DNA of 6,737 bases from Bacillota bacterium. GTDB lineage: Bacteria; Bacillota; Desulfitobacteriia; Desulfitobacteriales; Desulfitobacteriaceae. Location of the stretch: positions 1-6,737 of the forward strand of contig JAJZSC010000187.1 of assembly GCA_021849995.1 (NCBI GenBank), in the 5' to 3' direction. The position numbers were made by a program, and so were the translations under genes. Below the pieces are notes generated by a model. It saw only the letters and a list, made by a program, of their open reading frames with translations. It made no database searches and was not told the origin of the DNA. This document shows, piece by piece, positions 1-5,055 of the stretch (positions within the stretch are counted from its first letter, which is position 1; each line of letters opens with the position of its first letter).

Positions 1-813
1 TCTTTGAAGGAGTAAACCACCCATATTAACAGACTCTCTTATTTCATCCCTCGTTGTTCCTGGAATACTAGTAACTATTGCCCGTTCTTCTTTGAGCAAG
101 TTGTTTAGTAAACTAGATTTTCCTACATTTGGCCTGCCCACAATAACTGTCAGAAGACCGTCCCTCAGGATCTTCCCAGTCTTACTCCCTTCAAGTAAAT
201 CATTCACAATATCAATACACTTTAAAATATTTTTCGATAGAGTATCCCTATCCAAATAATCTACTTCATCTTCGGGAAAATCTATTCCAGCCTCTAAGAA
301 AGCCAAGCTTTCTAAAATACTTTCACGTAGTAATGTTATCTTATCGGACAATAACCCTTCAAGTTGGCCCAATGCTTGATCAGCTGCTAAATCTGTCTTT
401 GCAGTGATGAGATCGATTATTGCCTCTGCTTGAACAAGATCTAGCTTGCCATTAAGAAAAGCTCTCTTTGTAAACTCTCCAGGGCAAGCCAATCTTGCTC
501 CTCTTCTAAAACAAGCATCTAAAATTCTATTAGCAGCAAGCCGTCCACCGTGACAATTAATTTCATAAACATCTTCCCCGGTAAAAGAAAAAGGTGCCAA
601 CATACGACCAATAAGCACTTCGTCTAGAAAAACAGAGCCATCATAAAACTTACCTAAATTAAGAGTAAAATTATCTCCTTTTAACCATCTAGACTCGTTT
701 GTTGGCTTAAAACATTCTTCAATGATCCTTCCTGCATGCGGACCATTTAAACGCACAATATTTATACTAGCTTCCCCGGGGACTGTAGCCAAAGCAACAA
801 TAGTATCTTCCAT
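1..813 (-). CDS. mnmE: tRNA uridine-5-carboxymethylaminomethyl modification GTPase MnmE (5' part)
   Basis: MnmE (TrmE) works with MnmG to modify the wobble uridine (U34) of certain tRNAs, using a folate one-carbon donor and GTP hydrolysis. The window holds the first 271 codons; the family is usually about 450-460 residues, so the rest of the G domain, with its G3 and G4 motifs and the C-terminal Cys motif, lies beyond position 1. Visible parts are the N-terminal folate-binding domain (about 1-118, with EINCHGG at 84-90 and PGEFTKRAFLNGKLDL at 111-126), the start of the helical domain with QAEAIIDLI (128-136), and the G domain from about 216 with the P-loop GRPNVGKSS (226-234) and GTTRD (252-256). 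The ATG at 813 fits the family N-terminus (MEDTIVALAT) and has a GGAG at 823-826, 9 nt upstream. A terminator at about 920-942 separates it from khpB, so it probably has its own promoter. Identification is secure. Confidence 0.97.
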   Translation of the reverse strand, partial: MEDTIVALATVPGEASINIVRLNGPHAGRIIEECFKPTNESRWLKGDNFTLNLGKFYDGSVFLDEVLIGRMLAPFSFTGEDVYEINCHGGRLAANRILDACFRRGARLACPGEFTKRAFLNGKLDLVQAEAIIDLITAKTDLAADQALGQLEGLLSDKITLLRESILESLAFLEAGIDFPEDEVDYLDRDTLSKNILKCIDIVNDLLEGSKTGKILRDGLLTVIVGRPNVGKSSLLNNLLKEERAIVTSIPGTTRDEIRESVNMGGLLLQR

Positions 814-859
814 AGAAATCAACTCCAAATACTTAGCACATTTTGTATTACTGTACCCA

Positions 860-889
860 AATTAAGTAAGTGATATTTTGTTAGTTCAA
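860..889 (-). promoter_or_regulatory. candidate mnmE promoter (weak match)
   Basis: On the minus strand a TTGAAC -35-like element (884-889) is followed after 17 nt by CTTAAT (861-866), with a TTAATT alternative one base further on. It sits between the khpB terminator and the mnmE ribosome binding site, where a promoter is expected. The -10 element lacks the key A at its second position, so the match is poor and position is the main support. Confidence 0.25.
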
Positions 890-919
890 ATATTAAAATT
901 TAAAAAACGTAATTAATAG

Positions 920-942
920 AAAAAAGGGGTTACTCCCCCTTT
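920..942 (-). terminator. rho-independent terminator after khpB
   Basis: Read on the minus strand, AAAGGGG (942-936), a six-base loop GAGTAA and CCCCTTT (929-923) form a 7-bp stem that runs into six T residues (925-920). It starts 10 nt beyond the khpB stop codon. It should end transcripts of the rnpA-yidD-yidC-khpB unit and insulate mnmE. Confidence 0.85.
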
Positions 943-951
943 ATCTATCAC

Positions 952-1590
952 TTAAGAAATATCTCTGTTTCTCTTTAAAGAAATAACAACTCTCCTGTTA
1001 GGCTCTTCACCCTCACTAAAAGTTGAAATCCTTATATCATCCTGTAGAGCAGTGTGAATGATCCTTCTTTCGTGGGGATTCATAGGCTCTAATACAACTC
1101 TGCTACCAGTTTTTTTAACTTTGTCCGAAAGCCTCTTTGCCAAACGAACCAAGGTTTCTTCTCGTCTTTGTCTGTAACCCTCAACATCAACAATAATCCT
1201 TACTCTTTCCGAAACCTGTTTTGCAACAGCTAGGTTTGTTAAATATTGAAGAGCTTCCAGGGTGTCTCCTCTACGGCCAATCAAAATCCCTAGATCAGGT
1301 CCATTTATATCTAAATAATAATGTTCCTCTTTTTTCTTAACACTTAATTCTACGCTGACTCCCATTGAACCACAAACTCGTTTAATAAAGTCTACTGCTA
1401 AGGCTCCTGGGTCATCTTCAAACATAACCTTTACTTTAGCAAGCCGAGTGCCTAATAAACCAAATAAGCCTTTTTTCGTTGGTTCTTCCAATACCTCTAC
1501 TTTAACCAGATTGCGATGAACTCCTAATTCGGTACATGCAGCAACAATAGCCTCTTCAACAGTCTTACCTGTTTTTTCTGAAACCTTCAT
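952..1590 (-). CDS. khpB: RNA-binding protein KhpB (Jag/EloR), Jag_N-KH-R3H
   Basis: This 212-residue protein has the full KhpB (Jag, EloR) layout. The Jag N-terminal domain covers about 1-55 and includes the GLFGLLG signature (41-47). A KH domain covers about 60-135, with the GxxG loop in IGRRGDTLEALQYL (104-117). An R3H domain covers about 138-205, with the R-x3-H core at R175 and H179 in NPHERRIIH (171-179) and a typical EGEEPNRRVVI ending. In related Firmicutes KhpB is a cytoplasmic RNA-binding protein that pairs with KhpA and influences cell elongation and division; that role is inferred here. The ATG at 1590 has GAGGAGG 8 nt upstream, and the start matches the family N-terminus. It lies 30 bp after yidC, in the usual yidC-jag pair, and is followed by a terminator. 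Confidence 0.95.
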   Translation of the reverse strand: MKVSEKTGKTVEEAIVAACTELGVHRNLVKVEVLEEPTKKGLFGLLGTRLAKVKVMFEDDPGALAVDFIKRVCGSMGVSVELSVKKKEEHYYLDINGPDLGILIGRRGDTLEALQYLTNLAVAKQVSERVRIIVDVEGYRQRREETLVRLAKRLSDKVKKTGSRVVLEPMNPHERRIIHTALQDDIRISTFSEGEEPNRRVVISLKRNRDIS

Positions 1591-1620
1591 TAAACGATCC
1601 TCCTCACGCGTTCCTGTACC

Positions 1621-2292
1621 CTAAGCAGACTTGGCGTTTTCATTAGAGAACTTACGGTTAATGTAAACCATCTGGACTATTGAAACAATATTCATAGTTA
1701 CCCAGTATAACGCCAATCCTGATGGTACTGTGGCACTAATATACCCAAAGAATATTGGCATAATGTATAGCATAGTCTTTTGGGTAGGATCAGAGGATGC
1801 ATTAGGACTAGTAACCTTTGTCTGCAAGTAAGTAGTCGCAGCAGCAAATAATGGCAAAATTAAGTGAGGTATAGAGCTGAAACCATATACATGAGTGAGG
1901 TTAAAACCCAAGAACATAACGGCACTTTCCGCACCTTCATATTTAAAATTAAGCAATGCACTATAAAGACCCCAGAAAATAGGTAATTGAATTAATAATG
2001 GCAAACAACCGCCAGCAGGATTAACCTTATTTTCTTTATAAAGCTCCATAATTTCTGCATTAGCTTTTTGGGGATCATTTTTATGTTTCTTTTGAATTTC
2101 TTTGACCTTAGGCTGTAATTCAACAGTCTTCCTCATAGAAGACATTTGTTTTAAGGTTAATGGATATATCAAAGTCTTAATTATGATAGTCAATAAGATG
2201 ATCGCGATTCCATAATTCGCTAATCCAATAGATGAGGTTAGGTTATATAACCATTTAAGTAATTCGGTCATTCCTTGAACAATAATACTCAC
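1621..2292 (-). CDS. yidC: membrane protein insertase YidC (Oxa1/SpoIIIJ family)
   Basis: YidC inserts and folds inner-membrane proteins, alone or with SecYEG. The 223-residue protein has five likely membrane segments: about 24-45, 96-114, 139-157, 174-190 and 193-212. A charged cytoplasmic hairpin (about 47-92) contains LQPKVKEIQKKHKNDPQKA and ends in the family motif NPAGGCLPLLIQLPIF (91-106). The positive residue of the hydrophilic groove is Lys39 (in TIIIKTLIYP), where Bacillus SpoIIIJ has Arg. No signal peptide or lipobox cysteine precedes the first segment; there is only a short helix around MTELLKWLYNLTSS (8-21). The start codon is GTG at 2292-2290. It is chosen for the strong AAGGAGGG (2305-2298), which overlaps the yidD stop codon. 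Length and N-terminus resemble short clostridial YidC proteins. The stop is TAG. Confidence 0.95.
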   Translation of the reverse strand: MSIIVQGMTELLKWLYNLTSSIGLANYGIAIILLTIIIKTLIYPLTLKQMSSMRKTVELQPKVKEIQKKHKNDPQKANAEIMELYKENKVNPAGGCLPLLIQLPIFWGLYSALLNFKYEGAESAVMFLGFNLTHVYGFSSIPHLILPLFAAATTYLQTKVTSPNASSDPTQKTMLYIMPIFFGYISATVPSGLALYWVTMNIVSIVQMVYINRKFSNENAKSA

Positions 2293-2297
2293 AAAAG

Positions 2298-2305
2298 CCC
2301 TCCTT
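2298..2305 (-). promoter_or_regulatory. yidC ribosome binding site fused to the yidD stop codon
   Basis: The minus strand reads TAAGGAGGGCTTTTGTG. The yidD stop TAA (2306-2304) supplies the first bases of the AAGGAGGG Shine-Dalgarno sequence, and the yidC GTG follows 5 nt later. This decides the GTG start and suggests that yidC translation is coupled to yidD. Confidence 0.8.
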
Positions 2306-2510
2306 AAACTGGATCATGACCTCCAGGGTGAAATGGGTGACACTTTAATACTCTGACAATAGATTTAAAACTCCCTCTTAATACTCCATACTTTCGTAAT
2401 GCTTGGATAGAGTATTCCGAACATGTAGGATAAAAACGGCAAGACGGAGGTTTTAAAGGAGAGATAAACCGTTGATATACTCTTATTAAACCTATAAGTA
2501 ATTTAGTCAT
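2304..2510 (-). CDS. yidD: membrane protein insertion efficiency factor YidD
   Basis: YidD is a small membrane-associated helper of YidC-dependent insertion. The 68 residues cover the whole family core: an amphipathic N-terminal helix (MTKLLIGLIRVYQRFISPLK), the CRFYPTCSEYS block with Cys24 and Cys30, then RGSFKSIVRVLKC with Cys57 and the terminal HPFHPGGHDPV. All three conserved cysteines are present. The ATG at 2510 has AAGGA 5 nt upstream. The gene lies 79 bp after rnpA rather than overlapping it, and its stop codon forms part of the yidC ribosome binding site, so YidD and YidC are probably made together. Confidence 0.96.
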   Translation of the reverse strand: MTKLLIGLIRVYQRFISPLKPPSCRFYPTCSEYSIQALRKYGVLRGSFKSIVRVLKCHPFHPGGHDPV

Positions 2511-2589
2511 TTCTGTCCTTTTTTATCCCGATAAAGAAATCTTAGCCGGAAATAATCCTTTGGCGTAGGCGTCTAGTGTAACAAAGGTA

Positions 2590-2916
2590 CTACATGACTT
2601 TGGCCTTCTTAAAACTTGATATAATAGAGTTTTCTACCTCCGAGTAAGAAACTCCTTTTATTATAGGTCTGGCAATACAAATAATTTGAACATCTTCCTT
2701 AAGAAAAAATAAATTTCGCCGAATCACTTCTCTCATTAATCTTTTTGCTCTATTTCTAGATACCGCATTTCCGACTTTTTTAGAAGCAACAAAACCAAAC
2801 TTCGTTGGACCTTTTAAGATATATACTACCACATACTTACCGGGATAGCTTTTTCCTTTATCAAAAATAGCTTTAAACCCGGTATTGTGGCGCAACCGGA
2901 GTTTCCTTTGAAGCAT
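2590..2916 (-). CDS. rnpA: ribonuclease P protein component
   Basis: RnpA is the protein subunit of RNase P, which with the catalytic RnpB RNA trims the 5' leader of precursor tRNAs. The 108-residue protein has the family hallmarks: an N-terminal RLRHNTGFKAIF segment with the conserved aromatic Phe14 of the leader-binding cleft, FGFVASKKVGNAVSRNRAKRL with the basic RNR motif (about 46-63), and a C-terminal helix after DVQIICIARP. The length is near the family norm of about 110-120. The ATG at 2916 has GGAGG only 4 nt upstream, a slightly tight spacing, but the N-terminus aligns with the family. It follows rpmH, as in most bacteria, but across a 133-bp gap with two hairpins. A shared main transcript with rpmH is therefore doubtful. 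Confidence 0.96.
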   Translation of the reverse strand: MLQRKLRLRHNTGFKAIFDKGKSYPGKYVVVYILKGPTKFGFVASKKVGNAVSRNRAKRLMREVIRRNLFFLKEDVQIICIARPIIKGVSYSEVENSIISSFKKAKVM

Positions 2917-2948
2917 AGTACCTCCGAATAAAGTCTGATCCTGTAATT

Positions 2949-2976
2949 ATTGTAACTCTTCCAGTTACCGTTTAAA
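2949..2976 (-). promoter_or_regulatory. candidate rnpA promoter
   Basis: On the minus strand TTTAAA (2976-2971, four of six consensus bases) is followed after 16 nt by TACAAT (2954-2949, five of six). The element lies between the two rpmH-distal hairpins and the rnpA ribosome binding site, so it could restart transcription of the rnpA-yidD-yidC-khpB genes. The -10 is good and the -35 modest. Confidence 0.4.
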
Positions 2977-2988
2977 CCTAGAATTAAG

Positions 2989-3012
2989 AAAACTTGGCTT
3001 GCGCCAAGCCTT
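2989..3012 (-). terminator. second terminator-like hairpin between rpmH and rnpA
   Basis: The minus strand has CTTGGC (3008-3003), a GCAA tetraloop (3002-2999) and GCCAAG (2998-2993). The stem can be extended by two G-U and two A-U pairs, and the 3' side continues as TTTTCTT. The GCAA loop is of the stable GNRA class. Most of the T tract pairs within the extended stem, so it may be a weaker terminator, a 3'-end protector or an attenuator. Confidence 0.5.
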
Positions 3013-3023
3013 AGCCGCATATG

Positions 3024-3051
3024 CTAAAAAAGGCCACATGATTGCGGCCTT
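3024..3051 (-). terminator. rho-independent terminator overlapping the rpmH stop codon
   Basis: The minus strand has AAGGCCGCA (3051-3043), a four-base loop ATCA and TGTGGCCTT (3038-3030). This makes a 9-bp stem with one G-U pair, ending in six T residues (3031-3026), two of which pair in the stem. Two bases of the rpmH TAA stop (3052-3050) lie in the first arm. A ribosome stopping there would cover the hairpin, so translation and termination may interact. Confidence 0.75.
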
Positions 3052-3184
3052 AAGCTGATAACTTTTTACGCCCTTTTAGACGACGACGCTTTAAAACATC
3101 TCTCCCGCCTGGAGTGCTCATACGACTTAAAAAACCATGAACTCTTTTATGACGACGATTTTTCGGTTGGTACGTTCTCTTCAT
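3050..3184 (-). CDS. rpmH: 50S ribosomal protein L34
   Basis: This 44-residue, very basic protein begins MKRTYQPKNRRHKRVHGFLS and continues RMSTPGGRDVLKRRRLKGRKKLSA, the standard bacterial L34 sequence at its usual length. L34 binds 23S rRNA in the large ribosomal subunit. The ATG at 3184 has an excellent AAGGAGGTG (3199-3191) 6 nt upstream. It is the first gene left of the origin, is driven by a near-consensus promoter at 3237-3266, and is followed directly by a terminator hairpin. It may therefore be expressed mostly as a short single-gene mRNA. Confidence 0.98.
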   Translation of the reverse strand: MKRTYQPKNRRHKRVHGFLSRMSTPGGRDVLKRRRLKGRKKLSA

Positions 3185-3236
3185 CAAAGACACCTCCTTC
3201 AGAACAAAAGGAAAAATAACAGACACATCTTAAGAG

Positions 3237-3266
3237 ATTATACTCTAAGATTTTTACCAATGTCAA
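3237..3266 (-). promoter_or_regulatory. rpmH promoter (near-consensus sigma-A)
   Basis: The minus strand carries a perfect TTGACA (3266-3261), an 18-nt spacer and a perfect TATAAT (3242-3237). The predicted start near 3230 gives a leader of about 46 nt before the rpmH ATG. Such a strong promoter suits a ribosomal protein gene. A consensus DnaA box lies about 20 bp upstream of the -35 element. Confidence 0.88.
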
Positions 3267-3286
3267 GAAAACAACTTTTTAATAAT

Positions 3287-3295
3287 TGTGGATAA
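3287..3295 (-). promoter_or_regulatory. DnaA box (perfect)
   Basis: TGTGGATAA on the plus strand reads TTATCCACA on the minus strand, the exact consensus. It lies upstream of the rpmH promoter and is the leftmost box of the origin cluster. Confidence 0.85.
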
Positions 3296-3312
3296 GTTAG
3301 ATTTTTATTTAG

Positions 3313-3330
3313 TTATCCACCTGTGAATAA
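3313..3330. promoter_or_regulatory. abutting inverted pair of DnaA boxes
   Basis: TTATCCACC (3313-3321, plus strand, one mismatch at the last base) directly abuts TGTGAATAA (3322-3330), which reads TTATTCACA on the minus strand and fits TTWTNCACA. The two form a near-palindrome between the rpmH and dnaA promoters. Confidence 0.7.
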
Positions 3331-3353
3331 ATCTCTAAATCTACTTAACTTAC

Positions 3354-3362
3354 TGTTGATAA
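3354..3362 (-). promoter_or_regulatory. DnaA box over the dnaA -35 element
   Basis: TGTTGATAA reads TTATCAACA on the minus strand, one mismatch from TTATCCACA. It covers the TTGATA -35 hexamer (3356-3361) of the predicted dnaA promoter, so binding would block RNA polymerase. Confidence 0.55.
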
Positions 3363-3384
3363 CCCAAAAGAAACTTGGTATGAT
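3356..3384 (+). promoter_or_regulatory. dnaA promoter
   Basis: TTGATA (3356-3361, five of six) is followed by a 17-nt spacer and TATGAT (3379-3384, five of six), with an extended -10 TGG just before it. The expected start near 3391 gives a dnaA leader of about 160 nt that contains three further DnaA boxes. Overlapping boxes suggest autorepression by DnaA, as known in several bacteria. Confidence 0.8.
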
Positions 3385-3393
3385 GTTTTCACA
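3385..3393 (+). promoter_or_regulatory. DnaA-box-like site at the dnaA transcription start
   Basis: GTTTTCACA differs from TTWTNCACA only at the first base. It abuts the -10 hexamer of the dnaA promoter and spans the predicted start point. As a single site it is weak; its position beside a box on the -35 makes it more believable. Confidence 0.45.
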
Positions 3394-3449
3394 ACCCTTA
3401 AGAAGGCTAATAAACTCCTAACATAATTATTAACACACAAAATCAGAGT

Positions 3450-3487
3450 AAGTTATCCACAAATGTGTATAAGTTTGTGTATAACTT
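3450..3487. promoter_or_regulatory. triple DnaA box cluster in the dnaA leader
   Basis: A perfect TTATCCACA (3453-3461, plus) is followed by two minus-strand TTATACACA boxes (3464-3472 and 3476-3484). The latter two lie in a 12-bp tandem repeat, TGTGTATAAGTT and TGTGTATAACTT. The outer repeat is also an inverted copy of AAGTTATCCACA (3450-3461) with one mismatch. This is the densest box group left of dnaA. Confidence 0.85.
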
Positions 3488-3550
3488 TTTTATTGCCACT
3501 TTTAATTCCTCTATATTTTATTCTTAGATAAACCTAAGGGAGGTTTAATA

Positions 3551-4903
3551 ATGCCACCCCGACCCTCATCCCTCCAAGCAATATGGCAAGAGACATTATC
3601 AAAATTAGAAGGTGAATTATCTAAACCAAGTTTTGAAACCTGGTTGAGTACTACACAATTAGTTCAAATGGACGGAAGTACACTTTTTATCAGTGTACCA
3701 AATGAGTTTGCCAAAGACTGGCTTGAAAGTCGTTATGCAGCTTTAATTCGTTCTACTGTTCAATCTGTCCTAGACCAGCCTGTTAATCTTCGTTTTATTA
3801 TTTCCTCTTATAAGGATTCACCTAAAACTGTACAAGAGAAACCGCAGGTAAATATAAATAGCCGTACAGAACAATTTCCTAATTATCTTAATACCAAATA
3901 TACTTTTGATACATTTGTAATTGGTAACAGCAATCGCTTTGCTCATGCTGCTGCCTTAGCAGTAGCGGAATCACCGGCTAAATCCTATAACCCCTTATTC
4001 ATCTACGGAGGGGTTGGTCTTGGTAAGACTCACCTAATGCATGCAATTGGCCATCATATCCTGCAGCAATCGCCAAACACAAGAGTAGTCTATGTATCCA
4101 GTGAAAAATTCACCAACGAGCTTATTGATTCAATACGGGATGAAAATCCTATAGAATTTAGAAATCACTATAGAAATGTTGACATTCTTTTAATTGATGA
4201 TATTCAGTTCTTAGCTGGCAAAGAAAGAACTCAAGAAGAATTTTTCCACACTTTTAATGCTTTACATGAAGCTAACAAACAAATCATAATTTCATCTGAT
4301 AGACCTCCCAAAGATATTCCTACTTTAGAAGATCGATTACGCTCACGCTTTGAATGGGGACTAATAACAGATATTCAAGCCCCGGATTTAGAAACCAGAA
4401 TTGCTATTTTGCGTAAAAAAGCTAAACTTGAGAACTTACAAGTATCAAACGATGTAATGGTATATATTGCTGACAAGATCCAATCTAATATTCGTGAGCT
4501 GGAAGGAGCTCTTATCAGGGTAATGGCTTTTGCCTCATTGACTTCAAGCCCAATTACCACTGACATAGCTTCTGAAGCTTTAAAGGATATTTTACCAGTT
4601 CATACACCAAAACAGATCACTATTGATATTATTCAACAATCAGTAGCTGATTATTTCCATATCTCCATATCTGAATTTAAAGCAAAAAAGAGAACTCGTT
4701 TAGTTGCTTTTCCTCGCCAAATTGCCATGTATTTATCCAGAGAACTAACGGACTATTCTTTACCAAGAATAGGTGAAGAATTTGGTGGTAGGGATCATAC
4801 AACTGTTATTCATGCTCATGACAAAATTTCTGAAAGTAGACGTAAGGATACTGTATTGGATAAAAAGATAAATGAGATTATCCAAAGAATCCAAAATTCT
4901 TAA
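3551..4903 (+). CDS. dnaA: chromosomal replication initiator protein DnaA
   Basis: DnaA is the AAA+ ATPase that binds DnaA boxes, melts the origin and loads the helicase. The 450-residue length is normal for Firmicutes. Domain I (about 1-85) has the typical SFETWL (27-32). Domain II is a short linker (about 86-112). Domain III has Walker A GGVGLGKT (153-160), the initiator-specific helix KFTNELIDSIRD (186-197), Walker B ILLIDDI (212-218), sensor I around IIISSDRPP (245-253), the arginine-bearing RLRSRFEWG (262-270) and sensor II in NIRELEGAL (313-321). Domain IV carries the box-binding helix-turn-helix, with KKRTRLVAFPRQIAMYLSR (379-397) and the signature GGRDHTTVIHA (412-422). The ATG at 3551 has AAGGGAGG 7 nt upstream. 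It is flanked by box clusters on both sides and its promoter overlaps boxes, so autoregulation is likely. Confidence 0.99.
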   Translation: MPPRPSSLQAIWQETLSKLEGELSKPSFETWLSTTQLVQMDGSTLFISVPNEFAKDWLESRYAALIRSTVQSVLDQPVNLRFIISSYKDSPKTVQEKPQVNINSRTEQFPNYLNTKYTFDTFVIGNSNRFAHAAALAVAESPAKSYNPLFIYGGVGLGKTHLMHAIGHHILQQSPNTRVVYVSSEKFTNELIDSIRDENPIEFRNHYRNVDILLIDDIQFLAGKERTQEEFFHTFNALHEANKQIIISSDRPPKDIPTLEDRLRSRFEWGLITDIQAPDLETRIAILRKKAKLENLQVSNDVMVYIADKIQSNIRELEGALIRVMAFASLTSSPITTDIASEALKDILPVHTPKQITIDIIQQSVADYFHISISEFKAKKRTRLVAFPRQIAMYLSRELTDYSLPRIGEEFGGRDHTTVIHAHDKISESRRKDTVLDKKINEIIQRIQNS

Positions 4904-4943
4904 ATTAAGCAAAGGAAATCTTGTTAATAAATTGTTCCTAAAC

Positions 4944-4952
4944 TATGGATAA
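4944..4952 (-). promoter_or_regulatory. DnaA-box-like site
   Basis: TATGGATAA reads TTATCCATA on the minus strand, one mismatch from the consensus. It lies 29 bp left of the strong box pair. Confidence 0.4.
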
Positions 4953-4976
4953 TATCTGAATAAATTATTAAATGTG

Positions 4977-5013
4977 AACATGTGGATAAGATTCAGACCT
5001 TTATCCACATGTT
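4977..5013. promoter_or_regulatory. perfect inverted repeat made of two consensus DnaA boxes
   Basis: AACATGTGGATAA (4977-4989) and TTATCCACATGTT (5001-5013) are exact 13-bp inverted copies separated by 11 bp. Each contains a perfect TTATCCACA (minus at 4981-4989, plus at 5001-5009). The right arm runs into five T residues (5012-5016), so a transcript would form a terminator-like hairpin. The main role is probably DnaA binding; a part in ending or attenuating dnaA transcription is inferred. Confidence 0.85.
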
Positions 5014-5055
5014 TTTCAACATTTAAAATTAGCCTCTACTAGCAGTTCCCTGCGA

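Larger units (their letters stand above)
3185..3550. other. left part of oriC: rpmH-dnaA intergenic region
   Basis: This 366-bp stretch has no gene. It holds the divergent rpmH and dnaA promoters and eight DnaA-box-like 9-mers: 3287-3295 (-), 3313-3321 (+), 3322-3330 (-), 3354-3362 (-), 3385-3393 (+), 3453-3461 (+), 3464-3472 (-) and 3476-3484 (-). An AT-rich run (about 3485-3527) precedes the dnaA ribosome binding site. Box clusters on both sides of dnaA match the bipartite origin known from Bacillus subtilis. Calling this the chromosomal origin rests on gene order and boxes, not on experiment. Confidence 0.85.

Noticed and set aside
2523..2536. A small palindrome (TTTATC, CC, GATAAA) as a terminator between rnpA and yidD
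   Set aside because: With a real loop only five A-U pairs remain, far too weak for a terminator.
2511..2589. A possible extra small gene or a frameshifted rnpA tail in the rnpA-yidD gap
   Set aside because: One frame stays open for about 22 codons, but it has no start codon with a ribosome binding site. RnpA already ends in a normal way (SSFKKAKVM), so no frameshift is needed.
2826..3020. A 64-codon open frame on the minus strand over the rnpA start and its leader
   Set aside because: It overlaps the clearly coding rnpA in another frame, runs through the second hairpin and the candidate promoter, and its product resembles nothing known. It is a chance frame.
3261..3269. A Spo0A box (TGTCGAA type) near the origin
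   Set aside because: TGTCAAG does not match the core well, and these bases are better explained as the rpmH -35 element TTGACA on the other strand.
3432..3440. A DnaA box at ATTAACACA or a nearby register
   Set aside because: It has two mismatches to TTWTNCACA and no supporting symmetry with neighbouring boxes.
4375..4566. A 63-codon open frame antisense to dnaA
   Set aside because: It lies wholly opposite the conserved AAA+ region of dnaA, has no convincing ribosome binding site and no recognisable product.
4973..4981. TGTGAACAT as another DnaA box next to the inverted pair
   Set aside because: It reads ATGTTCACA on the minus strand, with mismatches at the first and third bases, and it overlaps the inverted repeat.
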